Source of the DNA: an uncultured Peptococcaceae bacterium
GTDB lineage: Bacteria; Bacillota; Desulfitobacteriia; Desulfitobacteriales; Syntrophobotulaceae
Assembly: GCA_937892995.1 (NCBI GenBank)
Contig: CALBJS010000047.1
Location: forward strand, 1 to 18,360
DNA length: 18,360 nt
Reading direction: 5' to 3'
Part shown: positions 6,449 through 14,017 of the stretch, in pieces
Numbering within the stretch: the stretch's first letter is position 1
How the letters are laid out: every line of letters starts with the position of its first letter
Position numbers and translations under genes: made by a program
Notes under the pieces: generated by a model
Database searches by the model: none
What the model saw: only the letters and a program-made list of their open reading frames with translations
Told to the model about the DNA's origin: nothing

Positions 6449-7588
6449 GTGGCAGTTAGAAAAGGGAAAAAATCAAAACTTGTTTTTCTAGTGTTCTGGG
6501 TTTTAGGATTACTTCTCTCTTGGGCTACAGCTTTTATTCCTAGGCAGGTAGAGGATTATTACGCTTTGGGCTTTTCCAAGCTGCTATCTAGACACTTAAG
6601 CCTAATTACGGGTATAGTTCCCTTTTCTTTGGCAGAATTAATTGTTTGGCTGTTGGTAATAGGCTTAATAATTGGTCTAATTCGGGAGGTTTTAAGGAAA
6701 CTAAAAAGCTTTATTAAGAAAAGACCTAAGAAAGAGGGCGGTTTATTCTCTAACCTTTATAAATTACTGGTCTTCCTAGGAATAGTGTATTTCTGTTTCA
6801 TTCTAGTTTGGGGGCTTAATTATAACCGCTTATCCTTTGCCGAGATAGCCGGGTTAAATGTTCAAGGGGTATCGGCAGAAGAACTTGAAGAGCTTGAAGA
6901 GCTTTGCGAAAAGCTTATTATGAAGGCCAATGTTCTCCGTACTGATTTAGAAGAAAATGAGCGAGGAGTCCTAGAGATTGAGGGGAGTTTTCAGACAGTA
7001 AGGTCTTTGGCTCCACTTGCCTTCTCTAAGGCTACAGCGATCTATCCTGAACTCGAAGGAGATTTTGGTAAACCTAAGCCGGTGTTTTCCTCAAAACTGA
7101 TGTCCTATACCGGTATATCGGGGTTCTACTTTCCATTTAGCGGGGAGGCTAATGTCAATATCGATATTCCGGCTAGTATGCTTCCGGCAACTACCTGTCA
7201 TGAAATGGCCCACCAGAGGGGATTTGCCCGGGAGGATGAAGCCAACTATATCGCTTGGGTAGCCTGTAACAGCAGTGATAATCCGGCATTCCGTTATTCC
7301 GGCACACTGTCCGCTTTGATTCACGCCATGAATGCTTTCTATGAGAATGCCCCTGATAATAGGGCGAGAATGCTTCAGGATGAATACTCGGAAGGGGTTT
7401 GTAGGGACTTGCAGGATATAGCTCAGTATTGGAAGAAATACGAAGGGAAAGTTGAAGAAGTTACCTCGGATATCAATGATGCCTATCTTAAAAGCAACAG
7501 ACAAGAAGAGGGCGTTCAAAGTTATGGTCGAATGGTAGACCTACTTTTAGCGGAATTAAAAGCTGAGGTAGGTAAAAGGTTTATCTAG
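6449..7588 (+). CDS. DUF3810-type membrane protein with HExxH metalloprotease-like motif
   Basis: This is a 379-residue protein with a GTG start at 6449 behind GGGAGG (6438-6443). The basic N terminus (MAVRKGKKSK) is followed by three membrane segments at about 11-29, 57-79 and 104-123. A large domain then carries H251-E-M-A-H255 followed by QRGFAREDEANYIAW. HExxH with a downstream glutamate is the zinc site of gluzincin-type peptidases. The motifs YTGISGFYFPFSGEANVN and DIPASMLPATTCHE match the DUF3810 family, whose substrate is unknown. The topology suggests that the catalytic domain follows the third membrane segment, probably outside the cell. The gene stands alone between a divergent membrane gene and the convergent NUDIX gene. 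A membrane-bound zinc peptidase is an inference from the motif. Confidence 0.8.
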   Translation: MAVRKGKKSKLVFLVFWVLGLLLSWATAFIPRQVEDYYALGFSKLLSRHLSLITGIVPFSLAELIVWLLVIGLIIGLIREVLRKLKSFIKKRPKKEGGLFSNLYKLLVFLGIVYFCFILVWGLNYNRLSFAEIAGLNVQGVSAEELEELEELCEKLIMKANVLRTDLEENERGVLEIEGSFQTVRSLAPLAFSKATAIYPELEGDFGKPKPVFSSKLMSYTGISGFYFPFSGEANVNIDIPASMLPATTCHEMAHQRGFAREDEANYIAWVACNSSDNPAFRYSGTLSALIHAMNAFYENAPDNRARMLQDEYSEGVCRDLQDIAQYWKKYEGKVEEVTSDINDAYLKSNRQEEGVQSYGRMVDLLLAELKAEVGKRFI

Positions 7589-7645
7589 ATCCAAGGTAAT
7601 AAATAATTCGGAAAGTCAACAAAAAAAGCCTATAAAAATTTCAGT

Positions 7646-7674
7646 CTTAGCATCTAATTGAATTAGATGCTAAG
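7646..7674 (-). terminator. Strong hairpin at the NUDIX gene end
   Basis: A 29-nt near-perfect palindrome has arms CTTAGCATCTAATT (7646-7659) and AATTAGATGCTAAG (7661-7674) around one central base. On the minus strand it is followed by ACTGAAATTTTTATAGGC and then a T7 run, which suits termination of the NUDIX gene. The stop codon of that gene (complement 7670-7672) lies inside the stem. It may also stop read-through from the plus-strand gene ending at 7588. Confidence 0.7.
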
Positions 7675-8272
7675 ATAAAGTATAAAGCTCAGATAGTGCT
7701 CCGACAATCGGGAGGCCATCTTTCCGAAGGAATCCTGGGGTTAGGTCCCCTTCTTGGTTGCGTTCTATAGCCTTAGTAATAAGGTGAAGACTTAAGGGGG
7801 ATATATTGAAGCTCCGACATTTATCAGGAGTATAAAAGCCTGCTTGACTGACTTCCCCCGGATCCGGCTTTAATTCTCCTCCTAAATAACGCAGAAGGAA
7901 GACAATATAAATATCATGCTTAACACCGGGAACGTCTTCCGGGCGATCTTTGATGGCCAGAACACTCACAGGTTCAGTAAGAAGCCCTGTCTCCTCTCTT
8001 AGTTCACGAACTACGGCATCTTCTATCTTTTCATTTTGATCTACATACCCTCCGGGGATGGTCCATCTTCCCCGGCCGGGATTAATAGCTCGTTGAACTA
8101 TAAGCCCTTTATCCTTATGGATAAGGACTCCACCGACCCCGACGGAGTATTCTCCCCAGTGTATATAATCGCAGCGGGGGCATATCTTCCGCTCCTTGCC
8201 TTCGACAATCGCAACATCAAGCTTCGCTGCACAGAGAGGACAAAAGTTAAATTCGACATAGATAGGGGGCAT
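7670..8272 (-). CDS. NUDIX hydrolase with N-terminal zinc ribbon
   Basis: This is a 200-residue protein with ATG at complement 8270-8272 and an AAGAAGGAA ribosome-binding site upstream. Cys11-x2-Cys14 and Cys31-x2-Cys34 form a small zinc ribbon (FCPLC ... ICPRC). The NUDIX box runs from G75 to L97: GYVDQNE, then REL, then REETGL, with all signature residues in place. The family cleaves nucleoside diphosphates linked to another group, using Mg2+ held by the box glutamates. A zinc ribbon ahead of the NUDIX fold recalls NADH pyrophosphatase (NudC). However, the NudC SQPWPFPxS motif is not visible, so substrate (NADH, ADP-ribose or other) is open. The gene has its own promoter (8318-8346) and terminator, so it is monocistronic. 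Confidence 0.85.
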   Translation of the reverse strand: MPPIYVEFNFCPLCAAKLDVAIVEGKERKICPRCDYIHWGEYSVGVGGVLIHKDKGLIVQRAINPGRGRWTIPGGYVDQNEKIEDAVVRELREETGLLTEPVSVLAIKDRPEDVPGVKHDIYIVFLLRYLGGELKPDPGEVSQAGFYTPDKCRSFNISPLSLHLITKAIERNQEGDLTPGFLRKDGLPIVGALSELYTLS

Positions 8273-8317
8273 ATGTTGTTCCTTCTTTCCTGCGTTTATT
8301 ATGGAGACACCTTATAC

Positions 8318-8346
8318 ATTATACCTTCTTCCTAATGTTCTGGAAA
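8318..8346 (-). promoter_or_regulatory. Sigma-A-type promoter for the NUDIX gene
   Basis: On the minus strand TTTCCA (complement 8341-8346) is separated by 17 nt from a perfect TATAAT (complement 8318-8323), about 45 bp ahead of the ATG. The rest of the 8347-8496 spacer is A+T-rich and must hold the promoter of the 8497 gene, but I see no clean -35/-10 pair for it. Confidence 0.55.
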
Positions 8347-8496
8347 TGTTCTTAATCTTCATGTTTCAAAATTCCATAAGAAGTGACAGGGGTGAATTTG
8401 TTTTTCACTCTAAAGAAAACAGGATTATATATTTCTTTGTAGAATTACTAAATATTATACAAATAGTGATTTTTCAACCTATGGGGGACATAATAA

Positions 8497-9027
8497 ATGA
8501 GAAAAGATAAGGAGATCTGGTTAGAAGCAGAAGAAATTCAACAACTTCTCGAAGGTGGCTTGTACTGGACAGATATCGAATCCAAATTATCTCCTGAAAA
8601 TGCTGATTCTTTTAGGAAGCATCTTAGTACAGAACAGGATCTGGAGATTGGGGTGGAAAGCAAGCCCGCAACGGCCATCAAGGAAGCCAGCGAAGAACAA
8701 GATATTAGGGCTATTCTTCTTGGTGAAGAAAAGGTTCAAGATAGTGAGGCTAGTACCGAAGCCCTTGGTTCTGTTGTTAAGAACAGACAGATTGATTTAA
8801 GTCAATTTGAAGAGAAGCCTGATGGCCCTTTTATTCCACAGGCTGCGACAACTGAAGAAGAAAACCCAAATATTCAGGAAGATAATGAATTTAAGGAGAT
8901 TATGATTAGTAGTGAAATCGAGCCGGAGGAAGAACATACTCCTTTCGGGGGATTAAAGCTAGTTATTTTATTGGCGGTTGTTGCCGCTTTGACCTTTGGT
9001 TTTTGGTATTATTTTCTTAGCAGTTAG
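8497..9027 (+). CDS. Acidic protein with single C-terminal membrane anchor, unknown function
   Basis: This 176-residue protein has ATG at 8497 behind GGGGGAC (8483-8489). Residues 1-150 are hydrophilic and very acidic, with runs such as TEEENPNIQEDNEF and EIEPEEEHTP and probably much disorder. One hydrophobic helix spans about 152-174 (LKLVILLAVVAALTFGFWYY), followed by only SS. That is a tail-anchored or single-span protein with the N-terminal part most likely in the cytoplasm. I recognise no family. A strong terminator follows (9071-9104), so it is not part of the CtsR operon. The short N-terminal part (EIWLEAEEIQQLLEGG) could be a helical interaction motif. Confidence 0.7.
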   Translation: MRKDKEIWLEAEEIQQLLEGGLYWTDIESKLSPENADSFRKHLSTEQDLEIGVESKPATAIKEASEEQDIRAILLGEEKVQDSEASTEALGSVVKNRQIDLSQFEEKPDGPFIPQAATTEEENPNIQEDNEFKEIMISSEIEPEEEHTPFGGLKLVILLAVVAALTFGFWYYFLSS

Positions 9028-9070
9028 GGCCTCTAAATATAATTAAAGTAGAATAATATTCGCTAATTAA

Positions 9071-9104
9071 TTAAGCCTATTAAATAATGAGAGGCTTAAT
9101 TTTT
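9071..9104 (+). terminator. Intrinsic terminator after the tail-anchored gene
   Basis: TTAAGCCT (9071-9078) pairs with AGGCTTAA (9092-9099), followed by TTTTTATTTTTTTT. It is a classic intrinsic terminator separating the 8497 gene from the ctsR promoter. Confidence 0.8.
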
Positions 9105-9134
9105 ATTTTTTTTATTATAAATGCACATAAGTAG

Positions 9135-9164
9135 TTTTCAAAAAGGTCAAAAAAGGTTAGAATA
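9135..9164 (+). promoter_or_regulatory. Promoter of the ctsR operon
   Basis: TTTTCA (9135-9140) and TAGAAT (9159-9164) are 18 nt apart. The -10 overlaps the second heptad of the first CtsR site, so a bound repressor would block RNA polymerase. This is the only reasonable sigma-A-like pair between the terminator and ctsR. Confidence 0.55.
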
Positions 9165-9207
9165 GAGTTAATGGTCAATGAAGGTCATAATGTCAGAGAA
9201 CGTCAAT
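9145..9207 (+). promoter_or_regulatory. Array of CtsR operator heptads
   Basis: CtsR recognises direct heptad repeats of GGTCAAA with a 3-nt spacer. Three pairs are visible: GGTCAAA-AAA-GGTTAGA (9145-9161), GGTCAAT-GAA-GGTCATA (9173-9189) and the weaker TGTCAGA-GAA-CGTCAAT (9191-9207). The first overlaps the -10 and the other two lie between promoter and start codon. Such placement implies tight autorepression of the operon, relieved by heat through CtsR, McsB and ClpC. Confidence 0.85.
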
Positions 9208-9228
9208 AAGAAAAGTGAGGATTAAGAC

Positions 9229-9702
9229 ATGGGTAGTTTGGCAAATAGAATAGAAGAATATCTTAAAGGGATTTTAGATCAAGCTGAGGAAGGATATATT
9301 ATTTTCCAGAGAGGGTTTCTTGCTGATTTCTTTTCCTGTGCTCCTTCCCAAATTAACTATGTCTTAACTACAAGATTTACTGCTGAAAGAGGATATCTAG
9401 TGGAAAGCAGGAGGGGTGGAGGGGGATATCTAAGGGTTATTCGGCTGGGGCTAGATCCGGATGGTAAATTCCAACGGCTAATGGCAGAATTAATCGGGGA
9501 GGAACTTTCCCAAGAAAGAGCTAATAACCTTATCGATAGATTAGAGGAGGAAGAGATCTTCACTAAAAAAGAAGCGATTCTAATTAAAAGTATTTTTGCC
9601 GATAGCATTTTTGTTGATCTGGTGCCTTCTCCGGAGATCCTTCGGGCTCGAATGATGAAGGAAATATTGGCTAATATTTGTCGAGATGATATTAACGTTT
9701 AA
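9229..9702 (+). CDS. ctsR: Transcriptional repressor of class III heat-shock genes CtsR
   Basis: CtsR is a dimeric repressor of clp and related protein-quality genes. This copy is 157 residues, the usual size. The N-terminal winged helix-turn-helix (SLANRIEEYLKGIL ... APSQINYVLTTRF) is followed by the glycine-rich wing R62-GGGG-Y, the thermosensing loop in studied CtsR proteins. The C-terminal domain (LIDRLEEEEIFTKKEAILIK) is the dimerization and regulation part. In known systems McsB phosphorylates wing arginines, and ClpC with ClpP removes CtsR. The ATG at 9229 is preceded by GTGAGG. It is first in the operon and sits behind its own operators. mcsA begins 24 bp downstream. Confidence 0.97.
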   Translation: MGSLANRIEEYLKGILDQAEEGYIIFQRGFLADFFSCAPSQINYVLTTRFTAERGYLVESRRGGGGYLRVIRLGLDPDGKFQRLMAELIGEELSQERANNLIDRLEEEEIFTKKEAILIKSIFADSIFVDLVPSPEILRARMMKEILANICRDDINV

Positions 9703-9726
9703 GATTTTTGGGGGAGGGATATATTA

Positions 9727-10245
9727 ATGCTCTGTCAGAATTGTCATGTGCGGGAATCAACAGTACACCTTACTAAGATAATTAATGGGCAAACGACGCA
9801 TATGCATCTATGTCCGGATTGTGCACAAAAAGTCCAAGGGTTTGCTTTTAACCCGGGGATGGTTTCTGATTTTTTACAAGTTCTTTTTGGCATGAATCCG
9901 ACGGAACAATCCGAGCAGATGGCCGGCAAACTCCAGCAGGAGAAATGCCCGGGATGTGGGAAAACCTTTTCTCAGATCCAGCAAGCCGGTAGGATGGGCT
10001 GTAGTCAATGTTATGAAAAATTCGAACCTCAAATTGAATTACTTTTACGTCGAATTCACGGCGGTGGGACTCATGTAGGGAAAATTCCCGTAAGGAGCGG
10101 TGCGGCTTTAAGAACTAAATATGAAAAAGCTGAGCTTCGGAACAGACTTCAGGAACTTATTCGCAAAGAGGAATTTGAAGAAGCAGCTCAGGTCAGAGAT
10201 AAGATAAGGGAACTGGAAAAGATGGCCGGAGGTGAGGAAGAGTGA
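9727..10245 (+). CDS. mcsA: McsA, zinc-binding activator of the McsB arginine kinase
   Basis: This 172-residue protein has ATG at 9727 behind GGGGGAGGG. It has four CxxC pairs: C3/C6, C29/C32, C74/C77 and C92/C95, which form two zinc sites. The first is MLCQNCHVRES with LCPDC; the second is CPGCGKTF with GCSQCYEKF. A C-terminal UVR motif (about 135-168, LQELIRKEEFEEAAQVRDKI) matches the one in the ClpC middle domain and probably contacts protein partners. In Bacillus McsA stimulates McsB kinase activity and connects it with CtsR and ClpC. Its stop overlaps the mcsB start (GTGA), consistent with translational coupling of the two partners. Confidence 0.95.
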   Translation: MLCQNCHVRESTVHLTKIINGQTTHMHLCPDCAQKVQGFAFNPGMVSDFLQVLFGMNPTEQSEQMAGKLQQEKCPGCGKTFSQIQQAGRMGCSQCYEKFEPQIELLLRRIHGGGTHVGKIPVRSGAALRTKYEKAELRNRLQELIRKEEFEEAAQVRDKIRELEKMAGGEEE

Positions 10246-11303
10246 GCTATAGGGAACTGCTTTCTAAGGACAGCTATTGGATGAGGGATGAAGAAATTCC
10301 CATTGTATTAAGCACTCGAATTAGACTGGCCAGGAATCTTACAGACAGCACTTTTCCTCAGGATGTAAATGAAGAAGAAGCCTTAAGAATTGAAGAGAAG
10401 ATTACTGCTATCTTAGCAGATTATATCCTCGAAGGGGAAAGACTGCATTACCTTGCCTTAAATAAGTTGACAGATATAGAGAAGAGGGTCTTGATAGAAA
10501 AACATTTAATTAGCCCAGGTTTTCCGGAGCTTGGGGTGGCAAGAGGTGTAGCCGTTTCTGAAAGCCATAAAGTTTCGATCATGGTCAATGAGGAGGATCA
10601 TTTACGGATCCAGGTTTTGCTGCCTGGTAATAATCTGTGGGAAGCTTTAAGATTAGCAGGAATGATCGATGATTATCTGGAGGAACGCTTGGACATCGCC
10701 TATAAGGACAAGTTTGGGTACCTCACTTCCTGTCCGACCAATGTTGGAACAGGTCTCAGAGTTTCGGTTATGGTCCACTTACCTGCTTTAGTGCGTACTA
10801 ATCAGGTCCAGAAGGTTCTCGGTGCCCTCGCTCCATTGGGATTAGCAGTGCGAGGACTTTACGGAGAAGGCTCCAGAGCCTTCGGTAACATTTTCCAAGT
10901 ATCTAATCAGATTACGTTAGGGAAAAGTGAGGAAGATACCCTTACCCATCTTGAGGCAGTTATTCGTCAGCTTGTCGAACATGAGCTTCAAGCTCGAGAA
11001 GTGCTTAAGATAGAGGCACCTCTTATTACTCAAGATAAATTATGGAGGGCACGTGGCGTTCTAGAGAACGCCAGGCTCCTTACTTCTGATGAAACTTTTA
11101 CTTTATTATCCGAAGATCGGTTGGGAATTGATATGGGAATTCTGCCCAAAGCAAATGCCGGTTTTGTTTCTCTACTTGTTAATTCTCTGCAGGGATGTCT
11201 ACAATACAAGATAAGTCGCCCTCTGGATGGACATTTTGTTAATTTTGAGAGAGCAAATTTCCTGCGGCAAGTTTATGCCTCTGCAAGTACCCATCAAACA
11301 TGA
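10242..11303 (+). CDS. mcsB: Protein-arginine kinase McsB
   Basis: McsB phosphorylates arginine side chains on CtsR and on misfolded proteins, which marks them for ClpC with ClpP. The 353-residue protein starts at GTG 10242, overlapping the mcsA stop by 4 nt. The phosphagen-kinase-type fold is shown by VLSTRIRLARNL (nucleotide-binding arginines), the SPGFPELG loop, VMVNEEDHLRIQ, and C164-PTNVGTGLR with the conserved active-site cysteine. GLYGEGSRAFGNIFQVSNQ supplies further phosphate-binding residues. The N-terminal domain of creatine kinases is missing, as usual in McsB. The C-terminal part (from about 260) is the substrate-binding domain that recognises phosphoarginine. The motifs look intact, so an active kinase is expected. 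Confidence 0.96.
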   Translation: MSYRELLSKDSYWMRDEEIPIVLSTRIRLARNLTDSTFPQDVNEEEALRIEEKITAILADYILEGERLHYLALNKLTDIEKRVLIEKHLISPGFPELGVARGVAVSESHKVSIMVNEEDHLRIQVLLPGNNLWEALRLAGMIDDYLEERLDIAYKDKFGYLTSCPTNVGTGLRVSVMVHLPALVRTNQVQKVLGALAPLGLAVRGLYGEGSRAFGNIFQVSNQITLGKSEEDTLTHLEAVIRQLVEHELQAREVLKIEAPLITQDKLWRARGVLENARLLTSDETFTLLSEDRLGIDMGILPKANAGFVSLLVNSLQGCLQYKISRPLDGHFVNFERANFLRQVYASASTHQT

Positions 11304-11359
11304 TGTTCTGCTACGTTTATTTCAAACGCTAACTGATTTAATGAAAGGAAGGATAAATT

Positions 11360-13930
11360 ATGGCTGGAAGATTCACACAAAGGGCCGAAAGAGTTTTTAT
11401 GATCGCAGAAAGCACAGCGAAACGCATGGGTCATAAAGTGATAGGAACAGAGCATTTGCTGCTGGCCTTAATAGAAGAAGGTGAGGGCATTGCTGCTAAG
11501 GCACTGAAAGGATTAGGACTTGAGACTGAGAAGATCAGTGCCAGGATCATTCATATAACAGGGATTAATCCTCCGATTAGCGGAGATGTTGGGCTTTCTC
11601 CCAGGGTAAAAAGAGTTATTCAATTAGCTACGGAGGAAGCCGTCCGCCAAGGGGTTAACTATGTCGGGACAGAGCACATTCTACTTGGCCTAATCATTGA
11701 AGGGGAGGGTATCGCCGCCCGGGTTCTTGCAGACTTGAAAGTAAGCCCCGAGAAGATCTGGGAACAGGTCGTAACTCTTCTAGGTGGTGAAGTCGAAGGG
11801 ACACCTATGCCTGGTAGTACTGCCGGAAATATGGGTAAAGCCGGACAACAGGGCAATACTCCAACTCTTGATGAATTTGGACGAGATCTAACGGTTATGG
11901 CTGTGGAGGGCAAACTAGATCCCGTAGTCGGTCGGGGAAATGAGATCGAAAGAGTTATTCAGGTTTTAAGCCGACGCACTAAGAACAATCCCGTTCTTAT
12001 CGGCGAACCGGGTGTTGGGAAGACGGCTATAGCGGAAGGACTTGCCCAGAGGATCGTTAATAATAAGGTCCCGGAGATTCTTACCGCAAAAAGGGTTGTG
12101 ACCCTCGACCTTTCCTCTATGGTGGCTGGGACGAAATATCGTGGTGAATTTGAAGAAAGAATGAAAAAAGTCATGGAGGAAATTAGGCTGGCTGGCAATG
12201 TTATTGTTTTTATAGATGAGCTTCATACCTTGATTGGAGCAGGTGCTGCTGAAGGTGCTATAGATGCTGCCAATATTTTGAAACCTGCTCTATCTAGGGG
12301 TGAAATGCAATGTATCGGAGCTACTACTCTCGATGAATATCGAAAGTATATCGAGCGGGATCCTGCTTTGGAAAGACGTTTTCAACCGATTGATGTTGGT
12401 GAGCCTAATATCGACGAAGCTATAGCTATCCTTCGGGGTCTAAGGGATCGTTATGAAGCCCATCACAGGGTTAAGATAACTGATGAAGCTATTCAGGAAG
12501 CAGTTCGTCTCTCTGACCGCTATATTTCCGATAGATTTTTACCGGATAAAGCCATAGACTTAATGGATGAAGCAGCTTCCCGGGTTCGTCTTCAGAGCTT
12601 CACAGCTCCAGCTGATCTTAAAAAGTTGGAAGAAGAGGTTGAAAACCTCAAAAAAGAAAAAGAAGCAGCAGTTAAAAGACAGGATTTTGAAAAAGCAGCC
12701 CATATAAGAGATGAAGAACAGAAGAAACGGGAAGAACTAAGTGGGATACGTAAGACCTGGGAAGATAATAGAGAGAAGGATGTCGCGGTAGTCGGACCTG
12801 AAGATATTGCCGGGATAGTATCCAGTTGGACGGGAATACCTGTTGTTAAGCTGGCTGAAGAGGAAAGTGAGAGACTATTAAAGTTAGAAGAGATTCTGCA
12901 CGAGAGGGTAATAGGCCAGCAAGAAGCTGTGAGTGCTGTAGCCCGTTCGGTAAGAAGGGCTCGAGCAGGACTTAAAGACCCGAAACGTCCTATAGGATCT
13001 TTCATTTTCTTGGGTCCCACCGGGGTGGGCAAGACTCAGTTAGCTCGTACTTTGGCGGAAGCCTTGTTCGGCGATGAGAATGCCCTGATCAGGATAGACA
13101 TGTCGGAATATATGGAAAAACATGCGGTTTCCCGCATGGTGGGCTCTCCTCCGGGCTATGTTGGACACGATGAAGGAGGTCAGCTTACTGAGCTTGTAAG
13201 AAGGAAGCCCTATAGTGTTGTCCTTTTTGACGAGATTGAGAAAGCTCATCCTGAAGTATTCAATATCCTGCTCCAGGTTCTGGAAGATGGAAGGTTGACA
13301 GATTCGAAGGGGAGGGTGGTAGACTTCCGTAACTGTGTTCTGATCATGACTTCTAATGTCGGAGCATCTTACCTCAAGAAAGAATCCTTAGGGTTTATCT
13401 CTGGACGAACCGAAGAAAGTGAATATAAAGCTATGAGTTCTAGGATTATGGAGGAATTAAAGAAGACTTTCCGTCCGGAATTCCTTAATAGGGTGGATGA
13501 GATGGTGGTCTTCCATCAACTTAAGAGAGAAGACCTGGTTAAGATTACAGAAATACTAGTTAGGGATGTTAGCAAACGTCTTAAAGAACAGGACTATGAA
13601 TTGGTTCTCGATGCTCAAGCGTTAGAATTTTTGGCCCAAGAGGGTAATGATCCTACCTATGGTGCTCGTCCCTTAAGAAGGGCTATTCAGAAGTTGATCG
13701 AAGACCCCCTTTCAGAAAAAATGCTGGAAGGAAAGTTTAAAGCAGGGGATTTAATCCAGGTGGATCTGATAGACGAAGCAATAGCTTTCAGTAAGGCTAA
13801 GGCTAAGAAAAAATCTATACCCGCTAAGAAGGCATCTACCCCTAAGGCAGCTAGGGCTGCTAAGACAGACAAAATAGACAAAAAAGACAAGAAAGACAAG
13901 AAAGACAAGAAAGACAAGGAGAAAAAATAA
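11360..13930 (+). CDS. clpC: ATP-dependent Clp protease ATP-binding subunit ClpC with lysine-rich tail
   Basis: ClpC is the AAA+ unfoldase that feeds proteins to ClpP. The 856-residue protein starts at ATG 11360 behind AAGGAAGG. Two Clp N repeats (about 5-145; GTEHLLLALI and GTEHILLGLI) bind adaptors. AAA module 1 has Walker A G215-EPGVGKT and Walker B VIFIDELHTL. The middle domain carries a UVR-like helix (FEKAAHIRDEEQKKREEL), the site bound by McsB and MecA-type adaptors. AAA module 2 has G552-PTGVGKT, SEYMEKHAVSRMVGSPPGYVG and VLFDEIEKAHPEV. The C-terminal small domain follows (PTYGARPLRRAIQKLIEDPLSE). Family members usually end at about 810-830 residues. Here roughly 45 extra residues, nearly all Lys, Ala, Asp, Thr and Ser, end in repeated KDK. 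The last gene before it, mcsB, ends 56 bp upstream. Confidence 0.97.
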   Translation: MAGRFTQRAERVFMIAESTAKRMGHKVIGTEHLLLALIEEGEGIAAKALKGLGLETEKISARIIHITGINPPISGDVGLSPRVKRVIQLATEEAVRQGVNYVGTEHILLGLIIEGEGIAARVLADLKVSPEKIWEQVVTLLGGEVEGTPMPGSTAGNMGKAGQQGNTPTLDEFGRDLTVMAVEGKLDPVVGRGNEIERVIQVLSRRTKNNPVLIGEPGVGKTAIAEGLAQRIVNNKVPEILTAKRVVTLDLSSMVAGTKYRGEFEERMKKVMEEIRLAGNVIVFIDELHTLIGAGAAEGAIDAANILKPALSRGEMQCIGATTLDEYRKYIERDPALERRFQPIDVGEPNIDEAIAILRGLRDRYEAHHRVKITDEAIQEAVRLSDRYISDRFLPDKAIDLMDEAASRVRLQSFTAPADLKKLEEEVENLKKEKEAAVKRQDFEKAAHIRDEEQKKREELSGIRKTWEDNREKDVAVVGPEDIAGIVSSWTGIPVVKLAEEESERLLKLEEILHERVIGQQEAVSAVARSVRRARAGLKDPKRPIGSFIFLGPTGVGKTQLARTLAEALFGDENALIRIDMSEYMEKHAVSRMVGSPPGYVGHDEGGQLTELVRRKPYSVVLFDEIEKAHPEVFNILLQVLEDGRLTDSKGRVVDFRNCVLIMTSNVGASYLKKESLGFISGRTEESEYKAMSSRIMEELKKTFRPEFLNRVDEMVVFHQLKREDLVKITEILVRDVSKRLKEQDYELVLDAQALEFLAQEGNDPTYGARPLRRAIQKLIEDPLSEKMLEGKFKAGDLIQVDLIDEAIAFSKAKAKKKSIPAKKASTPKAARAAKTDKIDKKDKKDKKDKKDKEKK
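13883..13918 (+). repeat. Four 9-nt tandem units encoding KDK in the ClpC tail
   Basis: AAAGACAAG is repeated four times in frame (13883-13891, 13892-13900, 13901-13909, 13910-13918), giving residues 842-853 as (KDK)4. The preceding stretch is less regular but of similar composition. Short tandem units with in-frame length can expand or contract by slippage without a frame loss, so tail length may differ between strains. Confidence 0.9.
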
Positions 13931-14017
13931 GGATAAATTTCAAAGAATAAGTCCTAGTCCTTGCTTGTTAAGATAATTCGAAGATGATGGGATAAAGGGA
14001 AGACGGGGGGAGAGTCT

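Noticed and set aside
7091..7519. 142-codon minus-strand ORF
   Set aside because: It lies wholly inside the DUF3810-type gene, whose protein has clear membrane segments and an HExxH motif. The antisense translation has no family features.
12592..13032. 146-codon minus-strand ORF rich in Ser and Leu
   Set aside because: It is antisense to the clpC middle domain. The composition is what the complement of Glu/Lys-rich codons gives.
13931..14017. Terminator or promoter between clpC and radA
   Set aside because: No stable hairpin with T-tract and no convincing -35/-10 pair is visible, so read-through from clpC is assumed.
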